Notes: generated by a model not told the origin, from the letters alone. Shown: positions 1 through 11,995, counted from the stretch's first letter. The stretch is 64,000 nt of DNA from Aquatica leii (GCA_035610365.1 CM069432.1:240216104-240280103), one strand, 5' to 3'. Program-made: numbers and translations.

Positions 1-574
1 TAAATATCAAAATTGTGACTGATCTGCTTTTTTGTTATTCTATCCATGTTCCATTTACTCTAAACACACAAACACTTAACCGAATTATAACAACGGAAAA
101 TATTTTACCTTTTCTAAAATCAGAGCTAAAGGAACAGTCGAATGATATCGGTATCGTTTTTTTGTCGTTTCTGTTACTGCTTATAAATTTTTTATTTTTT
201 AATTTTTTTCTATTCATACTGGTTTATTATCTTATACTTTAGATTTCACATGGTTACAACAATTTTTAAATTTATCATTCAAATCAATGATCTCATCGTT
301 TGATTAGATTTGTGGCAAAGAGCACTATCCTGTTAAAACCGCATATCATTAAATCCTAAATCGTTCAATTTGAGCCGGAAAAAGATGTTTGATTATCGTA
401 ATTACAATTAAATCTGTGTCTTGTACTGTAGAACCAACCTGCTTTCTTGTCATAATTTTGTATCGGATTGTAGTTACCGGATTTTGAAAAAAATGGCGTC
501 AACGGGGAAATAGCGCAGCTATCGTGTATCGATATTTTAAAATAATTTTACAACATTTTGTCTTTTTATTACAG
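1..574. other. AT-rich noncoding DNA
   Basis: I see no gene. Short open frames start with non-ATG codons and match nothing I recognise. By gene order this lies in intron 3 of the arylsulfatase gene. A polypyrimidine tract ending in ACAG precedes the pogo ATG at 575. A box near 510-530 (CGGGGAAATAGCGC) resembles boxes beyond the pogo gene at 7170-7220, so the left end of the pogo element may lie here. Confidence 0.6.
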
Positions 575-996
575 ATGCCACGAATGTACAAGAAAAAATA
601 TGTAGGGGGTCAGTGGGACAGACCTCGAAAAAGCTGTAGGAGATGTCACCTCAAAGAAATTAAATGAAATCAAGCCCATAAAGAATATGGGATTCCGTAC
701 ACAACAATCAAAGACCATGTTAAAAAAAGATGCCGAAATTCTACTAATAGCCCTGTGATTCTAAAGGTGGTACGCTGAAAACCAACTTTTACTCGAGATC
801 AAGAAAACCAGCTAGCAGAATATTGTTTAAAACTCTCGCAAAGATATTTTGGTCTCAGTATTATGGATTTTCGACGGTTGGCATTTCAGTTTGCTAAAAA
901 ATTAGGTGTTCAGCATCGAATGAAGAACAGAAACAATTAAGAAATAGCAGGTTGGGATTTTTACTGGAATTTTAAGAAAAAACATTCTGAAATATC
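575..996 (+). pseudogene. Pogo-type transposase, N-terminal part
   Basis: The frame opens MPRMYKKKYVGGQ and continues through an HTH-psq-like segment (EYGIPYTTIKDHVKKRC). A CENP-B-like second helix-turn-helix region follows (FTRDQENQLAEYCLKL, then FQFAKKLGVQ, then GWDFYWNFKKKHSEIS). This is the bipartite DNA-binding region of pogo/Tigger transposases. Three stops break it: TGA after KEIK, TGA after KVVR, and TAA after KNRNN. The gene stops abruptly at 996 where the PLE enters and resumes at 5480. The two halves share the 15-bp target duplication. Confidence 0.75.
982..996. repeat. Left target-site duplication of PLE-A
   Basis: ACATTCTGAAATATC, 15 bp, identical to 5480-5494. Removing 997-5494 rejoins the pogo coding sequence at HSEIS. 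Confidence 0.9.
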
Positions 997-1054
997 TATA
1001 CTAACATTAGAACGTCTTCCGGGTTTGGACCGTGTCATAGTTGCAACCGAAGCT

Positions 1055-1095
1055 GCCAACGTTTCGCCCACTTTCGTAAGGGGCTTCATCAGGGC
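1055..1095 (-). ncRNA. Hammerhead ribozyme motif, PLE-A minus copy
   Basis: Read on the minus strand: stem I 5' strand GCC, core CTGATGA, one extra A, stem II GCCC/GGGC, GAAA, a minimal stem III (AC/GT), cleavage triplet GTT, then stem I 3' strand GGC. This is the minimal type I arrangement described for PLE terminal repeats. Cleavage is inferred, not shown. Confidence 0.75.
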
Positions 1096-1316
1096 GTGAG
1101 ATAAATCGCAAAACTCAAACAAGCAATCGAAATCTAACTAAGAACTTCTCAAAAGTTAGGTTATCCACTTGTAAAACAAGCCATAACCTAAACTATGAAA
1201 AGGTAAGAAAGAAAACGATAACCTGAAAAAGCAAACGAAAATCTAACAAAGAACCACTACCGAGTTAGGTAATCAACTTGTGAAACAAGCCAGATTCTAA
1301 ACTAGGTAGAAGTGAC

Positions 1317-3767
1317 TTAAGAAGAAATAGTCTCCGTATTTAAAGGAACAGGATCGTCACGGATGATTAAGCTCGACCCTGATTGGGTTACGGTTGCTAG
1401 GGGGCGTGTTTTTGTTAAATGACTAATAACCGGGAACCAAAGAGGGGATAGTTCGAAACCATGATCGCGATTGAAGTTATTGGGGTGTTTGATGATTTCT
1501 ATGCTTTCTCGGAATTTCCTGTTGAAAAAGAATGGAGATTTGGCAATCAACGAAACATTATCAAAATCTATCTTGTGACCTGTAGTAAAATGATGTTCAG
1601 CGACCGCAGACTTGGAAGTATACCTTTTCCTTATACAACGATCATGTTCTGAAATGCGAGTAATGACGGAACGACCGGTTTCACCAATGTAGACTAAACC
1701 ACAAGAACAGGGAATTTGGTATACACCTTGAGATGAAAGTGTAGGAAATTTGTCTTTGGGAGAAGGAAGAATCTGAGAGATTTTGCCTGTCGAGTTGAAT
1801 ATGGGTTTAATACCATTCTTACGAAGGAGTTTCCCTATTTGATCTGTAACCTTGTGAATGTAGGGTAAAAGGCCAATTTCAGGTTGGATTCAGGGAGTAG
1901 AAATGTCCTTAGGTAATCGAGTACGTGGATGTAAACGACGATTAATAACTCTATGAATATCTCGCTTTACATAACCATTGTTCACTAAGGTTCTAGTAAG
2001 ATGACGGAGTTCTGAGTCTAGATTCTCAGGTTGACAAATAGAAAAGGCACGATGGACCAAAGATTCAATGACAGAACGTTTCTGTGCAGGATGATGATGA
2101 GACGAAGCATGAAGGTATCTGTCCGTATGGGTGGGTTTGCGATAAACAGAATGTCCTAGAAGTCCGTCGGGCTTACGAGTCACAAGAACGTCAAGAAATG
2201 GAAGAGAACCATTACTTTCGATTTCCATAGTAAATTTGATATCTAAGTGTTGATTGTTAAGATGATCAAGAAACTTGGACAATTCAAGATGACTATGAGA
2301 CCAAACAATAAACGTGTCGTCAACATATCTAAACCACACTTTAGGTTTTAATATTGATGATTCCAAAGCAACCGTTTCAAAGGATTCCATAAAAATGTTA
2401 GCTACAACAGGTGATAGAGGAGAACCCATAGCAGCACCAGAAACTTGTTCGTAAAACTTATTATCAAATTGGAAGTAAGTAGAGGATAGACACTTTTCAA
2501 TAAGAGGAACCAAACTCAAGTCCTTGCCATGTTGAGACAGAATCTGTTTGATGATAATAAGCGAATCCTTAATAGGAACTTTAGTAAAAAGTGAAGTAAC
2601 ATCAAAGCTCACGAGAAGATCTTGGGGTTCAAGTTTTATAGTTTCTAGACGTTGAATAAAATGCTGAGAGTTGAGGATGTGAGAAGAGGTTTTACCTGTA
2701 AACTCGCAAAGAATGTTGGACAAGAACTTGGCTAGCTTGTAAGTAGGAGATTGGATAGTACTGACGATAGGTCGAAGAGGAATACCTTGTTTGTGAATTT
2801 TGGGAAGTCCGTATAGTCGAGGTGGTTTAGAATCTGATGGGGTAAGTCGACGTTTAGTTTCAGGAGGTAGATTGGAAGATTTGATGATTTGGCTAACCTC
2901 GCGTTCAATCCTCGTAGTGGGGTTATGGGTTAGAAGAGCGTAAGTTTCCTCAGACAAAATAGAATTGATTATCGTAACATAATCAATTTGGTTCAAAACT
3001 ACAGTGGCGTTGCCCTTGTCGGCTGGAAGAACAATAATATCAGGGTTCTTACGAAGACTTTTTAGAGCTGACTCTTCCGACTTAGAAATGTTGGATTTAG
3101 GAATTTTAGATGATTCAAGGATTTTGCCAGTGTTAATACGAATGGGATCTGAGATGTGGCGAGGAAGATGTCTTATAGAAGACTCAACAGCACATAGAAT
3201 ATCTTCTTTAGGAATACGTTTAGAAGCAACCGCAAAATTCAAACCCTTAGAGAGCACCGATTCCTGTTCTGAAGTGAGAACCAAACTAGATAAATTGACA
3301 ACCGTCTTTACTGAGTTAGTAGTAGAAGAAACTTTAGGATTCTTGGATTCCAATAATTGAAACTTTTTGAGATGACCTTCAGTGGTTAGTCGTAGAGTGG
3401 TATCAGACTGCTGGTGAGTAATGTTGTCAAAGAATTTCCAATCATCCGGGGATAGAGTGTTGGCCAACTCAAGATGAAGATAAAAGAGTTGTTTCGAAAT
3501 GGTGTCTAACTCTCGCCTAGTTTGCTTAATCCGTTCGCGTATCAACGCTAGACTAGCACGGTGTAGGATGTTTTTAGAAGAACGTGTCTGAATGTGGAAC
3601 TTAATTTTGAGGAATGCAGGAATGATGTTGTGGTCACGACAGCGACTAAGAAAGGTTAAATTGCACAAAAGTTTGACGAGTTTGTGGCGAAGTTTGGAAA
3701 ATACGGAGGTTTTAGAAGAAATATTCTCCCCGTAGAGATTGTTAATGTAATGTAATGTAATAGCGAA
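1317..3767 (-). pseudogene. PLE-A reverse transcriptase + GIY-YIG endonuclease (minus copy)
   Basis: A reverse transcriptase of the PLE class followed by a GIY-YIG endonuclease. The open frame reaches ATG at 3797, but its first ten residues are antisense to the neighbouring copy, so real PLE sequence begins near 3767 and the true N-terminus is lost. Visible RT motifs are PADKGNATVV, YGLPKIHK, RPIVST, LVSFDVTSLFTKVP, AAMGSPLSPVVANIFM and RYVDDTF. The RT frame ends in TGA at 1890-1892. The endonuclease continues in the same frame (GVYQIPC, YIGETGRS) to 1317. A single C-to-T change at a CGA codon would explain the stop. All RT catalytic residues look intact. Confidence 0.88.
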
Positions 3768-5131
3768 CACATCCTCAACTCTCAGCATTTTATTCAACGT
3801 CTAGAAACTATAAAACTTGAACCCCAAGATCTTCTCGTGAGCTTTGATGTTACTTCACTTTTTACTAAAGTTCCTATTAAGGATTCGCTTATTATCATCA
3901 AACAGATTCTGTCTCAACATGGCAAGGACTTGAGTTTGGTTCCTCTTATTGAAAAGTGTCTATCCTCTACTTACTTCCAATTTGATAATAAGTTTTACGA
4001 ACAAGTTTCTGGTGCTGCTATGGGTTCTCCTCTATCACCTGTTGTAGCTAACATTTTTATGGAATCCTTTGAAACGGTTGCTTTGGAATCATCAATATTA
4101 AAACCTAAAGTGTGGTTTAGATATGTTGACGACACGTTTATTGTTTGGTCTCATGGTCATCTTGAATTGTCCAAGTTTCTTGATCATCTTAACAATCAAC
4201 ACTTAGATATCAAATTTACTATGGAAATCGAAAGTAATGGTTCTCTTCCATTTCTTGACGTTCTTGTGACTCGTAAGCCCGACGGACTTCTAGGACATTC
4301 TGTTTATCGCAAACCCACCCATACGGACAGATACCTTCATGCTTCGTCTCATCATCATCCTGCACAGAAACGTTCTGTCATTGAATCTTTGGTCCATCGT
4401 GCCTTTTCTATTTGTCAACCTGAGAATCTAGACTCAGAACTCCGTCATCTTACTAGAACCTTAGTGAACAATGGTTATGTAAAGCGAGATATTCATAGAG
4501 TTATTAATCGTCGTTTACATCCACGTACTCGATTACCTAAGGACATTTCTACTCCCGAATCCAACCCGAAATTGGCCTTTTCCCCTACATTCTCAAGGTT
4601 ACAGATCAAATAGGGAAACTCCTTCGTAAGAATGGTATTAAACCCATATTCAACTCGACAGGCAAAATCTCTCAGATTCTTCCTTCTCCCAAAGACAAAT
4701 TTCCTACACTTTCATCTCAAGGTGTATACCAAATTCCCTGTTCTTGTGGTTTAGTCTACATTGGTGAAACCGGTCGTTCCGTCATTACTCGCATTTCAGA
4801 ACATGATCGTTGTATAAGGAAAAGGTATACTTCCAAGTCTGCGGTCGCTGAACATCATTTTACTACAGGTCACAAGATAGATTTTGATAATGTTTCGTTG
4901 ATTGCCAAATCTCCATTCTTTTTCAACAGGAAATTCCGAGAAAGCATAGAAATCATCAAACACCCCAATAACTTCAATCGCGATCATGGTTTCGAACTAT
5001 CCCCTCTTTGGTTCCCGGTTATTAGTCATTTAACAAAAACACGCCCCCTAGCAACCGTAACCCAATCAGAGTCGAGCTTAATCATCCGTGACGATCCTGT
5101 TCCTTTAAATACGGAGACTATTTCTTCTTAA
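3768..5131 (+). pseudogene. PLE-A RT C-terminal half + GIY-YIG endonuclease (plus copy)
   Basis: A 5'-truncated second copy starting within the RT at LNSQHFIQRLE. It keeps SFDVTSLFTKVP, MGSPLSPVVANIFM, RYVDDTF and the PLE-typical YRKPTHTDRYLH block. The RT frame runs to a stop at 4613. A one-base loss in a C run near 4555 then shifts the frame. The endonuclease continues to 5131 with GVYQIPC and YIGETGRS at about 4721-4790 and an ESIEIIKHP...FNRDHG tail. The sequence is almost the same as the minus copy. Truncation and frameshift make it inactive. Confidence 0.88.
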
Positions 5132-5352
5132 GTCACTTCTACCTAGTTTAGAATCTGGCTTGGTTCACAAGTTAATTACCTAACTCGGTAGTGGTTCTTT
5201 GTTAGATTTTCGTTTGCTTTTTCAGGTTATCGTTTTCTTTCTTACCTTTTCATAGTTTAGGTTATGGCTTGTTTTACAAGTGGATAACCTAACTTTTGAG
5301 AAGTTCTTAGTTAGATTTCGATTGCTTGATTGAGTTTTGCGATTTATCTCAC

Positions 5353-5393
5353 GCCCTGATGAAGCCCCTTACGAAAGTGGGCGAAACGTTGGC
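5353..5393 (+). ncRNA. Hammerhead ribozyme motif, PLE-A plus copy
   Basis: Same architecture as the minus copy: GCC, CTGATGA, stem II GCCC/GGGC, GAAACGTT, GGC. The conserved core is intact. A TTCG-capped hairpin directly follows (GGCAGC TTCG GTTGC) and could compete with or extend the fold. Confidence 0.78.
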
Positions 5394-5479
5394 AGCTTCG
5401 GTTGCAACTATGACACGGTCCAAACCCGGAAGACGTTCTAATGTTAGTATAGATTCCGGCCGTGGAAGCCTTCGCTATT

Positions 5480-5494
5480 ACATTCTGAAATATC
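5480..5494. repeat. Right target-site duplication of PLE-A
   Basis: ACATTCTGAAATATC, identical to 982-996. Confidence 0.9.
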
Positions 5495-6927
5495 ATTAAG
5501 GACACCTAAAGCTACGAGTTTGAGTAGAGTTGTTGCCTTTAACAAGGCAGAAATTAGCAGATTTTTCGAGAATCTTTCCCCTTTTGTATGAGAAAAAAAA
5601 TTACTCTGCCAGTGACTTTTATAATGTCGATAAAAACGGTTTACAGACTGTACATAAACATTTAAAAATATTGGCTCCAAACGGTGTTAAGCAAACAGGC
5701 AAAATCACCAGTGCAGAAAGAGGAGATACCATCACAGTTCTTTGTTGTTTCAGTGCTTCTGGCAATTATGTGTCACCTTTCATCGTGTTTCCTAGAAAAA
5801 ACATAAATGACCGCTTTATGAAAAATGCTCCTCCCAGTGCAAAAGGCTTCGCTAGCTCAAAAGGTTGGAGCAACTCTGAAGTCTTTACAAAATGGATACA
5901 ACATTTAACTGACCGTCTAAGGACCATAGGGTATGCCACATTTTAGATAATCATGAGAGTCACATTTGTCTTCCAGTATATGACTTGGCTAGACAACATG
6001 GCATAGATATGCTTTCTTTACCCCCTCATACCTCTCATAAAACACAACCTTTGGACAGAGTATTTTTTGGGCCTTTGAAGACTGAATTTAACAATCAGTG
6101 TGCATACTGGATGAAATCCAATGCTGGCAAAAGAATTACTGTGTATGAAATTGCCGAGTTATTCGGCACAGCTTACCAAAAAGTTGCAACTGTTGATAAA
6201 GGGGTTAATGGGTTCAAAGTCTCTGGTATTTTTCCTTATCAACCTAGCGTCTTCTCTGAAAAGGATTTAGTGGCAACGGAAGCACTTTCCTTTAAACCAA
6301 ATCAACAGATTGAGGCTGCAATACGAGAAAAAGAAACAACGCCACCTCATTCCACCAGCACGTCATTTAAAGCTACTGAGACGATGCAGACAATTCATGA
6401 CGTTCCAGTAATAGATCACAGTGATATTTTTACCTATCCCACAAAGAAAGCAGAGGCTATTAAAAGAAATATAAGAAAAAACTTTCTGAAATTTTAAGTT
6501 CGACGCCATTTAGGAAAGAATTAGTTCAAAAACACGAAAAATCAATCAAAACAGCAGCAGTGAAGTCAGTTAAGAGAAACCTCTCTAACAAGAATAAGAC
6601 GAATACTGTAAAACGTCATCGTAATAAAATTAAACCTACTGAAGATGGTACATCTGATGAAGAAATAGTTATGTCATCTTCAGATGATGAAAGTGAGTGT
6701 GATTTCAAGTTAATGAATTGGACGGCGTTCCCAAGAAACATGATTATGTTTTGGTAGAATTTAATACCAAAGAACGAAAAATTTACTATGTGGGAAAAAT
6801 GTTAACTGACATCGACGAAAATGAAGAATACGAAATATCTTTTTTTAGAAAAAGTGAAAAATTTGAAAAGCATTTTGTTTTGCCAGTCAACCTAGATATG
6901 TCTCTTATCAAGAAGACTAACATTTAA
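5480..6927 (+). pseudogene. Pogo-type transposase, catalytic part
   Basis: Continuation of the gene begun at 575. It holds a DDE domain of the pogo/Tigger (CENP-B, jerky) type. First Asp: FYNVDKNGLQTV. Second: ILDNHESH near 5946. Third: HTSHKTQPLDRVFFGPLK, about 35 residues later. A frameshift near 5940 separates the first block from the second, and another near 6497 separates off the lysine- and serine-rich tail (6560-6757). A last shift leads to a C-terminal block (KKHDYVLVEFNTKERKIYYV to LIKKTNI) ending at 6927. Such conserved tails follow the DDE core in many pogo-derived proteins. Frameshifts and N-terminal stops make it a pseudogene; the three Asp are still present. Confidence 0.82.
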
Positions 6928-8566
6928 ATGATTTTACCGGACCCCATACTACACGGTAAAACAAAACGGCAACAGTCGTTTTTATCCTTTGGTGTGTCCT
7001 TTGGCAATTTAGCCGTGAATTAATATGATTACTATATTTTCTTTTTTATCGGCAATTAAGTCAATAATTATTTTAATTAGTTAGGTTTTGTTCATTGTTG
7101 ACTGATTAAATAATATTTAAGTTAAAAAAATTCTGTTTTATTAGGTCTTGTTGGTTTGCCGTTTTACTGGGGCATTAGCGTTATTGTGCTGCGCCATTAC
7201 CCCGATACGTAGGGGTAATAGCGCCAGTGACTATTTAAAAGAAAATATTTATAAAGAAAAAAGAAAAACCGTAGTGCAGTTTTGCGTTTGAAGCATAACA
7301 AATATATAAAGTTAGTAACCGATTGCAATATAACTCAAATTTTTATTTAAAAAATTCTTTAATTTACAGGCGTTAAAAATTTTACCTGCGCTAATACCCC
7401 GACCTCCCCTATGCATAAAAATGTTTAATAGTGGTGGCAAATTGATGTTGACTTACAAAGGCAAGGTTTAGGAATAAACCAATTCGACGAATACGTATTA
7501 GGTGTTTTTTATTTTTAATTGATTCATTTTCTACTACGAGATGGCGTCTGCTATTATATTTCGTTTACTAATTTACATGCTTACAATTTTTGAATTAAAT
7601 TCTTTTTTTTTGTTAAATGTTGACAGATAATTTTGAAGAAACACAAAGTAAATTTTACAATGTGATGTTGTTTTTTACAATAATTATAATTACTATTTAA
7701 CAAATTTCACGTGTTTTTTACGGTGCGTGTATAACCCAATGATTAAAATTTCCTATTCCTCTACATTAGATTGTGAAATATGTCATCTATTTTGACTCAT
7801 CTCAAATGCCGTTAAGTTTATTAATAATGAATATTTGGTTCTGTTTCTATAAACAACCTCAACTTTTAAATATTTAGCAATTTCTTAGTTGAGGTATTTT
7901 TGGGTATATCGGACAATTTGTGAATAATTTGGTATTAAGACTTAGTTCTGTAGCGTTATCGTTTTGAATGAAAATATATACCAGTATGTACAAAGTCACG
8001 AGAAGCAATATTACAACATACTAAAAAGTCATTACAATGAACAACAAAAACAATTAATTATGTGACCGAACTTAAAAACAAAAACCGCTAACTTCGGACA
8101 CCTTGGTTTGTAAGCTTTGTAATTTGCATTACTAATTTTGGACACTTACAGTACTTTTTCGTTCGTATATTCAACGATTTAAAAAACCACTAATTAGTGT
8201 TAAAAAAAAGAATTGCCCAAAAACTAAAATAAACGTTTATTTTACGGTTATTGTACTATTCATACCAAACAAAAATTTGAAAAGAATTTAATTATTTACA
8301 TTCGACCCAATGGCTTAAACACGAATTTCCTCCCGACAACTCGAAGCAATGATAAAATACAAAATATCTGGTCTCGGAAGACAATGTTGATGTCTTCAAC
8401 CATACAAGATACATAAGTAAATATTGATTTAACCTCAAATAACTAACTTAAAATCCACCCCTGTTCTAATTAAGATCTTAGACATTTCTTTTTTTGTATT
8501 TTTGTTGTAAATAAATTTTCAGAAAACATAATTTTCCGCCTTTGGTTTCGGACTGAGCAGTTTGCG
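6928..8566. other. Noncoding DNA beyond the pogo gene
   Basis: No gene seen. Boxes at about 7178-7190, 7195-7220 and 7385-7405 share GGGGTAATxGCGC in either orientation and probably belong to the pogo end. ACTTCGGACA at about 8090 recurs as GTCCGAAGTTAC near 13240 and may mark ends of a different decayed element. Otherwise AT-rich. Confidence 0.45.
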
Positions 8567-8797
8567 TCAAAAATAAACTTTCTGTATGTCTGGTTCTATA
8601 TCCAGTTCTACATTATTGAGATGAGTGCCCAATTCATCCGCAGCAATTTCTTCTTCTCTATCATCGGTAGGATTTAAATCTAGCGATGTCACTACTTTTC
8701 CAGCTTCTACACGTAATCGCTTACGACGTTGGCGTTTTGGCATTATATCTGTGTGTCTATATTTTCTTATGTGCTCTTTAAAGTATATACAACCCAC
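8567..8797 (-). pseudogene. Possible 3' tail of gypsy-1 pol
   Basis: A 76-codon frame, basic at its start (RQRRKRLRVE) and acidic at its end (DREEEIAADELG). I do not recognise a family. It follows the integrase C-terminal block in the same orientation, so it may be the polyprotein tail or a small 3' ORF of the same element. Weakly supported. Confidence 0.3.
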
Positions 8798-8989
8798 GTC
8801 TATTCATAGATATTCGTATCAAACAACCAAGATTCGCACCAAGACATAATCATTTAAACCCAGGCGATAAACTATTAACTAAACATCTTAAATCAATAAC
8901 AATCCAAAAAGCAAAAAAACAATTAGGATATTAATAATAACTAAAATCCGTATGATAATGACAGCACTCAAATTGAACGCGGTTATCTC

Positions 8990-11361
8990 TCTTTCTTACC
9001 ATCCTCCACGTAATCGGCTTTAAGGTCATGGAAAACCCCCACGTTTTTTCCACGCTCATCTGACCACCTATATGTTAGTGGATCAGTAACTTCTTACCTA
9101 CGAAATTCTTGCTGGCATCTGGGAGAATATGGTTACGTTTCCAGACCGTGTTGTTCATCGTAAAACGAACAACTCTCGTACACAACTTGAAATGACGTGC
9201 GTTACGCTCATAAACTTGAGCTAAACGACTCTTGACATCTTTATGAACTTCGGATAATTTTGTCAAGCAACAATGCGTTCACGATCTCCAGTAGCTAAAT
9301 GTTCCTCTCCGAACTGAAGCAGTTTACCGTAGTAATCGTCCGAACTTGACACGGTTCTACCTAAGTTAAGAAAGCAGGGTGTATATCCAGTCACTTCATG
9401 CACAGATGTACGAATTGCATGCGCGACTCGGTAAATTTCTGCGTCCCACTGACGATAGTTATCGTTCACATACGAGCGGATGGCAGTACCTAGAACGCGG
9501 TTTACACATTCAACGAAATTCACTTGTAGTTGGTACAAAGCGTTGTACCAGATTTTCTGTACCCTATATTAATTCATCAGGTTTTTAAAGTAAACACTGG
9601 TGAATTGGGGACCATTGTCTACCATCACGATTTGTGGTACGCCAAATAAAAGGAAGACGTTGTTCTCTAAAAAGTTAGCACCGTCGCGACTAGTCGCTTT
9701 AACTACCAGTCGAATTAATACAAATTTAGTGACCCAATCACTAACGACAATTAGTATAGTGTTTCTACGCGGTGAACGAGAAAAATGACCCATTAAGTCA
9801 AAGACAAGAATTAAATTAGGAACCTAACTTTTTTGGCACTACCCATTAAACCAGCACGAGCACCTTGCGACGATTTACTAGCTAGACAAATTTGACACCT
9901 ACTGACATAACGCGATGCTTCACTACGCATCTTAGGCCAGTAATATAGTTCGCCGAGTTTACGATACGCTTTAAAGGTACCAAGCTGAGCTGATGTAGGT
10001 TCGTCATGGTAAAGTTGTAAAAGCTCACGGCGTCTGGAACGAGGGACAACCTGTTTCTATTCGACTAAATTGGAGGTGACATCGTGACGATTAGGTATTA
10101 GTTTGAAAAGAGTACCATCTTGGAATCTCCAATCGGGAAAGAAATTTTGATCAGCCTTTACCCGTTTTATTAAGTTAGTATACCATTTATCACGGTCCTC
10201 TGGGACGATTTGTAAAAAAGTAGTCCCTAGAGGGGCTCTAGATAAAACGTCGGGAACAACGTTCTGCTTACCCTTCCTCTAAATTCCTCTATACCGAATA
10301 AGACTGTGAGACATTCACGTTCGGTAACTGAGTAATTTTGTTCAGCCTTATTAAGTGTTCTAGAACCATAACAGATGACATGTTCATTACCACCTTCTCC
10401 TTGGGCATAAATCGCACCCACACCAACGTCAGAAGCGTCACATGGAATCAGAAAAGGAAGCTTCAAATCGGGACTAGCCAAAACCGGAGTCGACGATAAT
10501 AACGACTTAAGATATTCGAACGATTTTTCAGCCTTGAGATTCCACTTAACAGATTGTCTTTTCTTCTACCCTTAATCAACGCTGTTATAGGAGCAGACAC
10601 TGTCGAGAAATCCTGCACCAAACGCCGGCACTACGAACTCATTCCCATAAATCATTTAATTTCAGTGCTGGTTTTAGGTTTAGGAAAATTAACAATTGCT
10701 TCTACTTTAGAAGGATCAGTGTGCAATCCATGTTTATCAAGAATGAAACCTAAGTACGACAAACTCGATCTACAAAACTGGCATTTCTCAAAATTTATGG
10801 TTAAATTAGCACTGGAAAATCTTTTAAGACTTCCTCGAGGAGCTGAATATCTTCTTCAAACGTGCTGAAAGCTATAACAATATTGTCTAAGTAAACAATT
10901 AACTTTTCTCCAAGTAGAGGACCAAATAAATTATCCATCAGTGTTTGTTGCGTGGCCGGGGCGTTAGCTATACCGAAAGGAAGTACAACATACTCAAATA
11001 ACCCGCGTATTGGAACTGTGAATGCGGTTTTCTCACATGCCGTTGGGGAAGAGGGGGTCTGCCAAAAAGCCTTCTTTAGATCGATGGATGATATAAAACG
11101 GGCATCGTTAAGACGGTCTAAAATACTAGAAACGTACGGTATGGCGTAAGAATCCTTCTTGGTCACACTGTTCAGTTTTCTCCCGTCGAAACAAAGTTGG
11201 TACAAACCATTAGACTTTTTAACAAGCAACATAGGTAAAGCCCAGCGTGATTTCGATTCGCGAATGATTCCAGCGTCCAACATAGCATCAAGTTCGGTAT
11301 CAACGCGGACGTGCATTGCAGGCGAAAGTGGGAAATAGCGCTGCTTAATGGGTGTTGCCAT
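8990..11361 (-). pseudogene. Gypsy-1 pol: RT, RNase H, integrase
   Basis: The RT block begins KQRYFPLSPAM and has LVKKSNGLYQLCFDGRKLNS, SSIDLKKAFWQ, TAFTVP and LPFGIANAP. Its active-site box reads YLDN rather than YLDD, so a catalytic Asp is lost. RNase H is seen at about 10227-10481 (PCDASDVGVGAIYAQ, YGSRTLNKAEQNY, TERECLTVLF). An H2C2 zinc region follows at about 9870-10020 (YHDEPTSAQLGTF, RCQICLASK). The integrase core is at 9263-9793 (VSDWVTKFVLI, FGVPQIVMVDNGPQF) with a C-terminal block at about 9000-9266. Frameshifts split almost every domain. Once the polyprotein of a Ty3/gypsy element; now inactive. Confidence 0.8.
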
Positions 11362-11439
11362 TCTAACCAGTGTCGTTCGTTAGCCCTCAAACTCTGGGGT
11401 TTGACGAGTGATCGGGCTCGGCACTTCGTCGAATGTTGG

Positions 11440-11760
11440 CGGGGGCAAGTAGATACGGTAACGTCGGCAGTACCACATAAGAAACAGAATTGAGTCAATT
11501 CCTTGCCGCATCTCTTAAAATCGTGGCCTTCTACTCGACAATTCCAACAGATTAGAGTTTTCCGCTTGATTTTTGATTTACCATAATCAATAGGTAACGA
11601 AATATTCTCACGACTGGAAGAATCTTCTAAAACATAGACTTTGCTACCACTTGCTACCCGTGAATTATTCGTTCTAGTGTTTTCCAGTTTTAAACATAAG
11701 GTGTTTAAATGATCTACAGAATCAACGTTAATTAAACTCAAATACCGGGCTTCGCGACTT
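11440..11760 (-). pseudogene. Gypsy-1 gag, capsid end and nucleocapsid
   Basis: A gag remnant with SLINVDSVDHLNTLCLKLE followed by a zinc knuckle CWNCRVEGHDFKRC (CX2CX4HX4C). A second, imperfect knuckle follows (CFLCGTADVTVSTC, which lacks the His). The N-terminal capsid is missing upstream. The protease expected next is absent. Confidence 0.7.
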
Positions 11761-11995
11761 AACCTAAAAATAAGAATTTACGTGTCTTTTGGCCAAAATG
11801 CGCGTAATTATTAGTAAAGGAAATTACCTTTTAAATAATGTGTTACGATCACGCACATTAAGGTAAGCTATCCACACAACTTAATAATAATCGCGTTCTA
11901 AACAGTGAGTGAGTTAACCCTTTACATTCCACACTGGTTACAGATCATAATAATATGGTGACAACACATAACAAATACTAAATTGTCTTAGGAAC

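Larger units (their letters stand above)
997..5479. mobile_element. Penelope-like element A, head-to-head inverted pair
   Basis: Two copies of one PLE face away from a junction at about 3768. The minus-strand copy runs 3767 down to 997; the plus-strand copy runs 3768 to 5479. The arms 997-2681 and 3768-5450 are nearly identical in inverted orientation, so the pair is young. Both are 5'-truncated; the minus copy is longer and keeps most of the RT. The right copy ends in about 29 extra bases (GATTCCGGCCGTGG...CGCTATT) that the left copy lacks, like the short one-sided tail known for Penelope elements. A 15-bp duplication flanks the whole unit, so it integrated as one piece. Confidence 0.9.
500..7230 (+). 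mobile_element. Pogo-type DNA transposon, interrupted
   Basis: A cut-and-paste element of the pogo/Tigger group. Its transposase gene is split into 575-996 and 5480-6927 by a PLE with a 15-bp target duplication. Boundaries are approximate. GGGGTAATxGCGC-like boxes occur near 515-528 and again at 7175-7220 in inverse sense, which suggests terminal or subterminal repeats. I could not define exact inverted termini or a TA duplication. Confidence 0.6.
8567..11760 (-). mobile_element. Decayed Ty3/gypsy retrotransposon (gypsy-1)
   Basis: Gag nucleocapsid, RT, RNase H and integrase blocks lie in order on the minus strand. I could not find matching LTRs at either side. The space between the zinc knuckles (about 11470) and the RT start (11361) is only about 100 bp, so the protease region is missing. 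Frames are broken in several places. Confidence 0.75.

Noticed and set aside
3004..3360. 118-codon plus-strand ORF
   Set aside because: It is antisense to the intact PLE RT frame and has no independent support. The same applies to 1461-1652 and 4796-4987.
3768..3797. ATG at 3797 as the true start of the PLE-A minus protein
   Set aside because: The first ten residues are antisense to the plus copy; the junction of the two copies is at about 3768. The ATG is accidental.
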